From NCBI GenBank assembly GCA_023634235.1, contig JAMKCF010000011.1, positions 323,501 to 387,500 of the forward strand: a DNA stretch of 64,000 bases. Direction: 5' to 3'. Positions 21,201 to 33,200 of this stretch are shown one piece after another. A model generated the notes under the pieces. The model was not told the DNA's origin. It was given only the letters and a program-made list of their open reading frames with translations, and made no database searches. Position 1 is the stretch's first letter. Every line of letters starts with the position of its first letter. Position numbers and translations under genes: made by a program. The stretch comes from Pisaster brevispinus. Taxonomy: Eukaryota > Echinodermata > Asteroidea > Forcipulatida > Asteriidae.

Positions 21201-24200
21201 ACACATAGCATATAAAACAAATTTTCCTTTTGGCTGATTGAAAACTATGTACCCGCATTTATACTTCTGCTACGATTCTAGAGAGTAGGGCCTTACTTAA
21301 TGTCTATTCAGTTTGGCAACAGACAGATCACATTACGATGGGTCACTCCCGGTTTACTGTATAAACACAACATTAATTTTGTATGTGATGCCATTATCAT
21401 CATTAACAATAAATTGACACAGACTTTTTATTGCATTGTTTCATACACACTTGAAGGTTTAGGAGTCTTTGCCACCAAAGCAATTTCACCTGGACAACCT
21501 TTGGTTGTCTATGGGGGGAAACTTATAACAAAGGAGGAGGGGGAAAGACTGGAGAACGAGAAAGAGAGTGTCTTTCGCTACTTCTTTGTGTTCAAAGGAG
21601 AGAAACTATGGTATGTACTTTTTTTGAAGTAGTTGTTGTTTAAAGGAGAGAAACTATGGTATGTGTTGTTTTTGAAGTAGATGGATACCTGTAGTTTCCA
21701 ACAATTTCCAAGAAAAACAGTTAATTTTTGATTAATATCTACTTTTTCCAATTTTCCTATATTTTGTCTTTTCTTCGTGACCTACTGTACAAGATATTTA
21801 TGGGCAAATAGTGCCTTTAAAATATATTCCAGATTGATAGACATTCAAGTTAAGTCATTTAAGTACTTTTAAAGGTGGCACATGCCCTGTTAAAAAAAAG
21901 TAGATCTTGCTGTGCGTGACAGACACACTTGGTACTCATAATAACTGTAGTGCATGTTTAACAGTGTTTAACCAAACTGGTAGGGTTTTAAATGTTTTCA
22001 CAAAATAATGACTTATTAATTCTTGTTTCCATGTGCTCTCTCATTATAACAGTTGTGACGCAACAGAACCATCAAATTTGCACCTTGGACGACTAGTAAA
22101 TCACGGCAGAGGCAAACACCAAAATGCTAGGATGAAAGTGTTAGATATTAATGGAGCACCAATCCTATGTCTCTTCTCTCTAAAAGGTTTAAAAAAAGAC
22201 GAAGAAGTCTTGTACGATTATGGGATAAAAAATCTTCCTTGGCTTCATAACGCAGGTAAATTATGGGTATATTTTGAAATGTATTTTTGTCTTTGAGAAA
22301 GGAACATCAATAACTCATCACATCCCATTCCTTGGTGGACATTCAAACTTTTAAAACTACCAAAACAATTTGGACTAGGTGGCCCACTTCAGGGTAAACC
22401 TGCCAAATGAACTTTTCCATAGTTATATTTTCAGAGATTGATTTTTTTCACTAAATGAGTCGATACTTTAGACTGCAAGGGGCCTTAGTTAGCATAAATA
22501 GTTTTAGTTTCTTAAGTTATACATATGTAATAACTAAGGGTCACTGGCTGTTGTACTGTAGCTGATCTGTTTGGTCTGTCTTTTTAATTTTCCAAAGAGA
22601 AATAAAGCAAAATTTCAGTGGAGAGACAGAAATGTATTAAAAGGACTAATTAATCTGATTTTATATTATAAAAGCAAATTATCCGAATCTGTTTGTATTT
22701 TTTCACTATTAGGCAGAAACTCCCAAGAAAGTTGTGCTTCTCTAAAACCAGAAAGTGTAAGTGCTTGTTTAAATATGTTGAAATAACTTTAATCCTCAGT
22801 GTTTACATTTTATAACATCACAGAATATACTTATTTGGTTTAGTTCAAATCAAAGAGCTCTGTGCTATTACAATAAATACAAAATGTTATTCTGAATGGT
22901 TTATGATGTACACTAAAGTCTTACATAAGTTTTGTTTTTTTAACCCTTGGCAGTCAGACAAGCCAATACCACAAGAACATCATCTTCATCAGCCCGATGA
23001 TAATCTTGTTGAGGTTGAGGTTGAACAAGTACATGTACCAGCTGACCCGAGGCAGCTTTCCAGTGTTGTTCAACAGTCAGGTTTGTGTGTGTGTTGTTGG
23101 TTTTGTTTTTGTTTCGTTTGTTGGGATGTTTTTTGTTTGTTTGTTTGTTGGGGTTGTTGGGGTGTTTTTGTTTTTGTTTTTTTTTTTTTTTTTTTTTGTT
23201 GTTACTGCTGTTGTTGTTGGGGGTGGTGGTGTTGATGTTGTCGTCGTCGCCGTCTTCGTCGTCGTCGTCGTCGTTGTTGTTGGGTGGTGTTTTTTTTTTT
23301 TTTTTTTTTTTTGGGGGGGGAGGGGGGGTTGGTTTTGTATTAGTGTAAGGTGTGTGTAATTATACCATAGCTCTGATTATACTATATGATGTAGCACCCC
23401 ACATATAAAGAGGAAAGCAGTAGACAACTTCTTCCCTGCAGACCATGGATGGCACTGCAGAGAATGTTTCTGAAGAATTCAGCTATGACCAGCAATGACC
23501 TATGGACCATGGGCCTTCTAGGCGACTGTGCTGCTAATCTCTAGAGTCTAATTTTCTGGGATGGTTTGGCAACGGTTACAAAGGCACATGTACTGCAACA
23601 AACCCTTACTTTAGAAATTTCAGGCTTCTAAGGAACTGCCACTGCTGCACTACACTAATAGCCCCTCATCAGCTAGTCTACACAGCTTTAACAGTAAAAC
23701 TATGAAAGGCTACACACCATCGGCCAACACAAGCTCATTCAGTACACAGTATGTACAACCACATCATACGTCCGAATGAATGTACACAGGCGAACCGATC
23801 TCTGATTTCTCGTACACACCATGCACAACACTTATTTCAAAGCCTTTCCAACGATGGACATGTTGATAAGCGCAGCCCGTGACATGCTTTTGGAGATCAC
23901 TACATTAATTGTGGTCTACTACACTTTGTGAGCGTTGCTAGCCCTCTGTCCCATCACAGTATACTCGATCATGTGCATAGACACATTCGCTAAATTGCTC
24001 AATATTGTTGGATATAACAGGTATGATAAGTAAATTGTTTGAATTTTTATTCAACAGGCAGCAGCATCAACAGGTTCCAAGAAAGTTGTCCATTCCTGAA
24101 GCCTGAAAATGTGAGTGTTGAGATAGCTTAAATATACGACAACGTAGCCTATGCGTGAATACATGTAGACCCACATGTATATCACTTGACATTATAAAGT

Positions 24201-27200
24201 GCACAAGCACTGCCTTTTGCAACAAGTTAATGCATTGAATGGTACATGTACATCAATAGAAACCATAGATACTTAATATAAAAATTGTTTTTGATGCCTA
24301 AAACACTTAATTAGCAATGAGACTATTTGAAATTGCAATAGTTCAAGAGGCTTTTTCTGAAACTGCTGATGTGTGCAAATGATTTGCACACATTGCAACC
24401 TTTGTCATAGGTGGAATTGGAGGGTGACACACTTGCAATAAAATCTGCATCTTGACCTCTGTTCCAACAACTTTGTTGTCTTCTCATTTCTAATTTCAAG
24501 TGCAGACTTAGTTCAACATTCATATACACAAGACAATAAAGGCAATTAGGCTTTATGATCAGCATGCCCATATGCCCATAATATGTTATTCTGAATGATT
24601 TATGATGTACACTAAAGTCTTACATAAGTTTTGTTTTTTTAACCCTTGGCAGTCAGACAAGCCAATACCACAAGAACATCATCTTCATCAGGCCGATGAT
24701 AATCTTGTTGAGGTTGAGGTTGAACAAGTACATGTACCAGCTGACCTGAGGCAGCTTTCCAGTGTTGTTCAACAGTCAGGTTTGTGTGTGTGTCTGTTAC
24801 GTTGGTTTTGTTTTTGTTTCGTTTGTTGGGGTGTTTTTTGTTTGTTTGTTTGTTTGTTGGGGTTGTTGGGGTGTTTGTTTTGTTTGTTTGTTTGTTTGTT
24901 TGTTGTTGTTGTTACAGCTGTTGTTGTTGGGGGTGGTGGTGTTGATGTTGTCGTTGTCGCTGTCGTCGTCGTTGTTGTTGGGTGGTGGTTTTTTGGGGGG
25001 GAGGGGGGGGGGGGTTTTATATTAGTGTAAGGTGTGTGTAATTATACCATAGCTCTATGATTATACTATATGATGTAGCACCCCACATATAAAGAGGAAA
25101 GCAGTAGACAACTTCTTCCCTGCAGACCATGGATGGCACTGCAGAGAATGTTTCTGAAGAATTCAGCTATGACCAGCAATGACCTATGGACCATGGGCCT
25201 TCTAGGCGACTGTGCTGCTAATCTCTAGAGTCTAATTTTCTGGGATGGTTTGGCAACGGTTACAAAGGCACATGTACTGCAACAAACCCTTACTTTAGAA
25301 ATTTCAGGCTTCTAAGGAACTGCCACTGCTGCACTACACTAATAGCCCCTCATCAGCTAGTCTACACAGCTTTAACAGTAAAACTATGAAAGGCTACACA
25401 CCATCGGCCAACACAAGCTCATTCAGTACACAGTATGTACAACCACATCATACGTCCGAATGAATGTACACAGGCGAACCGATCTCTGATTTCTCGTACA
25501 CACCATGCACAACACTTATTTCAAAGCCTTTCCAACGATGGACATGTTGATAAGCGCAGCCCGTGACATGCTTTTGGAGATCACTACATTAATTGTGGTC
25601 TACTACACTTTGTGAGCGTTGCTAGCCCTCTGTCCCATCACAGTATACTCGATCATGTGCATAGACACATTCGCTAAATTGCTCAATATTGTTGGATATA
25701 ACAGGTATGATAAGTAAATTGTTTGAATTTTTATTCAACAGGCAGCAGCATCAACAGGTTCCAAGAAAGTTGTCCATTCCTGAAGCCTGAAAATGTGAGT
25801 GTTGAGATAGCTTAAATATACGACAACGTAGCCTATGCGTGAATACATGTAGACCCACATGTATATCACTTGACATTATAAAGTGCACAAGCACTGCCTT
25901 TTGCAACAAGTTAATGCATTGAATGGTACATGTACATCAATAGAAACCATAGATACTTAATATAATAATTGTTTTTGATGCTTAAAACACTTAATTTTCA
26001 ATGAGACTATTTGAAATTGCAATAGTTCAAGAGGCTTTTTCTGAAACTGCTGATGTGTGCAAATGATTTGCACACATTGCAACCTTTGTCATAGGTGGAA
26101 TTGGAGGGTGACACACTTGCAATAAAATCTGCATCTTGACCTCTGTTCCAACAACTTTGTTGTCTTTTCATTTCTAATTTCAAGTGCAGACTTAGTTCAT
26201 TTACACAAGACAATAAAGGCAATTATCATAATCGGCATGCCCTTAATATGTATCTACCTATAGTCGGGTGCTCGATTAAGCCCTCAAAAAGTCCTGTTGC
26301 AAACATGTTCAGATTTTCGTTGAAAAAGATTGATTTAGTTGGTCGTAGAATTAAGCTTCTTGTGTTTGTGTTTTCTGGGCAATTATTCAAATTGATATAT
26401 ATTAAAATCTTACATACATTTTGCTTTTTAACCCTTGGCAGTCAGTCACTGAAGAGCCAGTGCTACCAGATCATCATCATCAACCTGATAACCTTTCTCA
26501 GGTGGGCAACAGTGCTGATGAGCATTCTGATGACTTGAGCAGGCTGCTCTCCTGGGTTCAACTTAATACAGGTTGGCCTTTATTCTTACAAGTACAAGTT
26601 TTAGTTTTTTGTATTAAACAAGGAAGATAGTGGCAGCACTTTAAGAGTAACTAATACATAACAAACTGCATGAGCTTTTGTATCAACAACTACTTCATCA
26701 TATTCATTGCATCTGATAAAGTTAAATGTTGTTACGAAAGCTCATGCAGTTTTTGTATGTGACGTCAGTTACTACACCTTACTTGTTTTATCTATCAGAC
26801 TAACACGGCTATCTCTATCATCATATACTTTTATGAACATGCCTTTTTTATAAGTGTCAATGTTTAGTTTTAGCACTGATTTTGTGCTTTTCTTGATAAA
26901 ATAGAAGTGCGCATTTAATTTGTCCTTCGTTGATCTAGGGTAGGAAAATACATAAATACACCAGGACCTTGAAAAATTGTATACAACACATAAAGTGTAC
27001 TTTGATTATACCAATGCATTCGCCCCTTTTGAATGCTGCCAACGATACAGGATGAGGGGTGGGTTATGACAGCTTTTTTCATATTCATTGCACATATCAC
27101 TATCAATTCCCCTCTGTACAATCTTGAAAGTGAAACTTTATACAGCTCTTACTTAATTGTTTGCACTCGTAGTAAAATTTGTTTGCCCATGACCATTAAC

Positions 27201-30200
27201 ATCAAGGTCATCATCTCGGTTGCTCAAAACCTACCCATGTACATGTTGTAAATGCATACTTGTTTTTTGTTGTTGTTGAACAGAAAACAGCTCCCAAGAA
27301 AATACAAGTACAAGTAGTCTTCCTTCCTGTTCCATGAAGCCGGAAAATGTGAGCATTACTTTGAATTGTTAGAGCATGTATATTATACTACTGCAATTAG
27401 CTTCTTTTTTTTATTATTCAATGATTCAGTTCCCCCACCCCAATCCATTTTTATTTTATTTTTTTTTTTTTTTTTTGGGGGGGGGGTATAATTTCTGTAA
27501 ACAAAGTATTGTTTTAATTGCAAATTCAAAAGTACGAACAAATTTTGCCTCAAAAGTCTTTTTATAAAAAAGTATGAGCATTAGTAACACTGATAATCTT
27601 GTGTTGTAAAACATTACCAGTTTTGTGTGTGGGCAGAATTTTTGGGAAGATACACAAAGTAAAAAAACAAGAGTGCAAACATAAAAAGGAAGCAAAACAC
27701 ATTGGTATTGGTATAAAATAAAGCTTTTCCTTTTTTGTGTGCATTTAGTGAGCAATTGTTCTGAATGATGTCCACTACAATCTTACATAAGTTTTGTTTT
27801 TTCAACCCTTGGCAGTCAGACAAGCCAATACCACAAGAACATCATCTTCATCAGCCCGATGACAATCTTGTTGAGGTTGAAGTTGAACAAGTACATGTAC
27901 CAGCTGACTCGAGGCAGCCTTCCAGTGTTCAACAGTCAGGTTTGTTTGTTTTTTCTTTCTTTGCTTTGCTTTTTTCCCTTTAGTTTGTTTTTTAAACAAT
28001 ACTCGTTGTTATTTTGTTTCACCCCTCCCTTAATGACAACAAATTTCCAACAGTCTTCTTGCTAAGACTTTGATTTGGATTCAATACATGTGCATTATAC
28101 AGGTGAGTTGTTGTGACATAATTTGTTAAGACATCAGAAACATGCCAAAATATACAAAAAATTAGTGCTGTGTCCGATGATTAGAATATTTTCATGAGTG
28201 GAAAAAATGTTTTTTCCCAATCAAGGAGAGTTTAATTGACAATTCAATTTTTTCAACAAATGAAAATACTCTTAACCATTGCACAAATGCAATCCATCCA
28301 ATATTGTGCTTACACAGCATTCAAATTAAGCAGATATTTGTCATTTAATGGGAGGATAAAACTATCATAAAAAAAACCCCAAAACATCCAAGATTGTATT
28401 CTTCCATCCACTTTGAGGATAGTGTACGTGTTGTGGTCAAGTGTAAATAGTCAACAAGCATAGCATGCAGTAGTAAAATAACCCAGGATGGAATGAAAAT
28501 TCTCAGTGAATAGTCCTAAAATGCATGCTTATACAGGCCATGCAATGGTTTGAGAAATGCCACGTGACCTTACAGTCCTGTTAAAGTACAAAGAGTTCTA
28601 CTTACATGCTGTAGTTGTTGTATAACACATCTTGGCATCGAAGCAACCGTCCTCATATATTGTTCGTGCATGTGACTTACAAGTACAAATATGCAATTTA
28701 CAGCTACTAAAGTGCTCTATATTGTTTGATTAAAGAGTGAATTGTTTGCATGTGTTTCCCAACAGGCAGTAGCTCACGAGAAATCTACTTAAAAGGTCTT
28801 CCTTTTCTGAACCCTGGAAATGTGAGTATTTATTATCTTAAATTGATTTGAATAAACTCTATACATCACAGAAAATTGACTAAAAAAATGCTAAGAAACT
28901 CTGTATAATACTTTGTGGCTACATTATAGCTAAGAAGGAACAAGAAGCAACATACAGAGTAGCCTTGTCCAAGGGTCTTTACGCAAGCACCCCGCTTTGA
29001 ATTCACCAGGAAGCATAACAATACTAGCACGGTACTGCAGTACTTGATATACAGTATACCGTGGGGTCGAAGCATGGTTTTTCAACCTCGTACCAAAACA
29101 CGAGGCCGAAACAGAGCCTTGTTCCCACTGTAAAAAAGGTCAGATTGTGGGCGGAGTTGCTTTATGCTAATATTTCCCGAAGGTGTAAGCTCATTGGTTA
29201 AACACATATCATTACGTCATAGCGAGAGTTTATGCTTGGACGATTATCTGCTTAGTACAGCAAGTGAATATTCAATATCCGATTTAGCGCTGGAATCCCT
29301 GCGCAAAGATAAAGAAAAACATAAGCTGCCGTTTACAATGGAAACAAGGCTCTGTTTCGGCCTCGTTTTTTGGTACGAGGTTGAAAAACCATGCTTCGAC
29401 CCCACGGTATACTGTATATCAAGTACTGCAGTACTGTGCCAGTATTGTTATGCTACCTGGTGAATTCAAAACGGGGTGTTTGCGTAAAGAGCCTTGGACA
29501 AGGCTACAGACGGAGAGGAAAAATAGATCTGGGGATAACCCCAGACATTGAGTTTCACCCTCCTTCAAATGTATCAAGTGCAGTTTCGCCACCACTCACC
29601 GAATTGGACTTATTGCCCACATGCCACGATGCCAGAAGTCCCGCTCTAACTAGAGTGACTGCATATACATTATAATTTATCAAAACATTTTAATGTTTCG
29701 ATAAATTATAATGTATATTTTGACTCTACAATTATAAACATTTAAAAATGTTTATAATTGTAGAGTCAAAATAGACACATACGAAAGTATGCATCCATGC
29801 ATGACTTTGAAACAGCTAGTGAAAATCCGGATATTGTTAGATGGTGTTGTCATGTTTGCTAGTCTGTCATTTAAAATGATGTGTATTAAAATCTCTTTTT
29901 TTTCAACCTTACAGCCAGTCACTTTGAAAGAGGCAAATGATCATCAGGGCCTGCTTTGTATACCATCTACAAGTACTAGTACCACAGCTTCAGATATAAC
30001 TGAATCTGATTCTGATGATTCAACCTATGTGTGCTCTTCTGATGACAGTGATGATTCTGTTACTGAGTCGGTGAGCTTCCCATTAGTCCATGGGACACAA
30101 CCTGTTAAGTCAATGATCTTACCTCCAGTAGCTGAAGCCATTACTGAGGCTAAATCTACATGTGCATCTAAATATGTGAAGCCCAAGCGAATGTGTCCCT

Positions 30201-33200
30201 TCTGCAGCAAAAGCATCCAAGAAAAACTAGCAAGGCACATATCAACGGTCCACAAAAGTATCAAATCAGTTTCTGACGCAATGAAGCTTCCAAAACTAGA
30301 AAGAGATGCTGTATTTGATGGTTTTAAGAAAAGGGGAATCTTCATCACAAACAAGGAGCAACTGAAAAAATCCACACCAGTCTACCAAAGAGAGAGGAGA
30401 AATCTGAGCAGTGATGACAGGCTTGTCATCTGTGGCCTCTGTAGTGGATTTTATTCAAAGAGGTGTTTTAAAAAACATAAAAACAGATGTCAAGGTGACT
30501 CTCTTTCTGCGGCATGCTCTATACCTCTTTCGATGTTGATTACTGGTGATGATATTTCTGATGAGTTTAAAAGAGAAATTTTGTGTAAGTTTCGCAACAC
30601 AGATGTAGGGGAAGTTTGCAGAACAGACCCAGTTATCCTTAACATTGGGCAGCAGCTTTGGAGAAAAGGGAAGAACAAAAAAGATAAGGTGACCGAAAAG
30701 AAAAAATCTGTGATGGCAGACATGAGAAGGCTCGCCTCATTATATGTTGTCTACAAAGATCAAGAAATAGAGTCAATTGATGCAGGGAAACAGACAGTTG
30801 GAGACATGTTCAAAAGAGAGAACTTTAAAGCATTGAGTAATGCAATCGATGTGTACACAACCCATGCCGAGTCCACTGGAATTAAAAGTGGCCTCAAGTG
30901 TGCCCTCTATTACTTGATAAAGAAGGCATGCAAGATCATCAAATCTACCCATCTGATGGAGGGTCGGGATGATGCTGCCGCAGAAATAGACAAGTTCATT
31001 CCTGTATTTGAGCTCAACCATGAGTTTATTTTTGGGGATGCGACTTATGAAATAAACAACAGACGCCAAAAGATGCTGCGAAAACCAACAGAGCTACCTT
31101 TAGAGGAGAACGTCAAGAAGCTCAGAATTTACACAATCAACAAGGTGGAACAGATGTTGGCTGACGACTTCCTTGTCTGGGATTCTCATAACTTTAATGC
31201 ACTTCGAGACCTCACTGTTTCTAGGCTTACGATGTTCAATGCCCGCAGAGGCGGGGAACCATCCCGCTTAAAAATAGCAGAATGGCAGGAAGCAGAAGAC
31301 CGTCAGTGGATTGATCAGCAGAAAGCAGACAATCTGCATGACCCACTTGACAAGTATCTCATTTCCAATCTCAGAGTAACGTACCAGACTGGAAAGGGTA
31401 ACAATCACTTGGTGCCTGTCCTTTTCCCATCCGACACAGTAGAAGCCATGAAGAAATTGACAGACACTGAAATCAGATCAACTGCAGGTGTCAGAGAGGA
31501 CAATTTGTATGTGTTTGCTTGTGTCCAGGGATCATCTACACATGTAACAGGGTGGCTTGCTCTGAATAACATATGCAGTGAAGCAGGAATCGAGTCCAAA
31601 ACAAATCTCACAGCTACAAAAAACAGACACCGCATTAGCACACTCTATGCGGCCCTTGAGCTTCCAGAGCAGGAAAGGGATCTGTTTTTTAAACACATGG
31701 GGCATTCTGGCAACATAAACCAAAACATCTACCAAGTGCCTCCAGCTATAGCGGAAGTCATAAAAGTTGGGAAGCAACTTTTGCAGATTGATAAAGGTAA
31801 ATATTCATTGCCTCACACTTTTAATGGTAAGGGAAGTTATTGAAACAACTACGGAAAACTTTGAATAAAGACATTTGAAAAACTTCTGCAACTGACTTGT
31901 CTCATGTCGACAACAGAATCAAAATGAAAAGTGTAATCCTTGGTTAACATGATGTTGACGAATGATTGCCCTAGTCAGGCAAATAAGTACAGTTTTGTGA
32001 TTTTCAATTTGTGAGCATTTGGTTATTGTTTTGTTAAGTTGATATTGTTTGAAATAAAGTTGTTGTATATTTTCCCAACAGGTAGCAGAGTCAGGTCCCA
32101 AGAAAGTCATCCTTCCCTGAAGCCCGAAAATGTGAGTGTAATTTAAATCTATAGAGTGGTACATGTTTACATTACAGAAACTGATTTATTTGGGAGAAAA
32201 ATCTGTGCAGCCACATGGCTAGATATCTTTAAAAGATGATTGACATTTAAAAAGCTGATTTTTCTGGGTTCGATCCGAAATTGTATTAATTTTTTCAATG
32301 AGAGACACATACTAAAAGCACCATGCAAGATGGCATTAAAAAATCAGCTTTTGCTCAAAAAAGCCATTAGAAAAATATGAACAATTTAGTAACATTGTCT
32401 GGAAAGAGTTTGTGTGTGTCTGATCATACATGTACAGTACATGAATCTTGGGTATTCACTTAAGTATTCACTCATAAAAGTGTCCATTTTTAGATGGATT
32501 ATGTTTAAATTTGTCAGTGACACCACACAGTAATATGCATGCAAATTATTTGTAAAATTTAGCAATAAAATAACTTACATGACAGCTATAATTGAACTTC
32601 TTTTCATTACAAAACGTCTCTCAAAACTGCTGTGCTTTGAGATGCTTTTTCTCATTGAGAGACTCGATACTTTGAACTTGATATGTTGTTTTTGACACTG
32701 CTATGAACTAAATTAATCAGTGATAATGGAGAAAAGATAAGTTTTAGTTTGTGACAAACCTGAACCGATTAAAGTAAAACACTTTTGTATTTCATGACTG
32801 CCAATTTTTTTGAAATTGGCAGAAAAAATACATGTGTTTTTTTATTGTGTTTTTTATTTGTGCATTTGAGCAGAACTTTCACGAAACATTACATGGAGCG
32901 TGAGTGCTACTTAATGAAAATGGGAAATTTCACTTTTGGGCACCGCAAAGGTTACTATGAATAATTAGTGTAATTAATAAATAAAGTAAAACTCTTTAAA
33001 TTTGTAACTGCTAAAACTGTAGGCATTGATGAAGAAGTTTTGGGGAGATACACAAAGTAAGGACAGTGCAAAAACGAATAAGAAAAACACAAGGGATCGG
33101 TAAAAAAATACAGCTGTATAAACAAAAGAGGGACAATAGGTTGCAGGTGTTGTATACAGAATGATGTATCTTAAAATGTAAAATGTTTTTACCCTTGGCA

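Noticed and set aside
22903..23359. Open frames extending exon A1 (and A2) into Val/Phe/Cys-rich tails
   Set aside because: The tails are intron G/T microsatellite past a clear GTTTGT donor.
24323..24571. 82-aa minus-strand open frame repeated in each A-B module
   Set aside because: It is intron sequence copied with the module. It has no start or splice support and recurs only because the module was duplicated.
29164..29463. 99-aa open frame in the fold-back element
   Set aside because: It runs from the centre into one inverted arm with no domain. It is best explained as chance within the element.
29789..29914. Start of the recombinase-like protein at the ATG at 29,789
   Set aside because: The first 42 residues read through intron sequence and the acceptor AACCTTACAG. 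The A/B module phases and upstream exons support a spliced entry at 29,915.
29915..31796. Retrotransposon or DDE-transposase origin for the large exon
   Set aside because: I see no reverse transcriptase, RNase H, protease or DDE pattern. The R...R...H...Y order fits a tyrosine-recombinase-like fold better.
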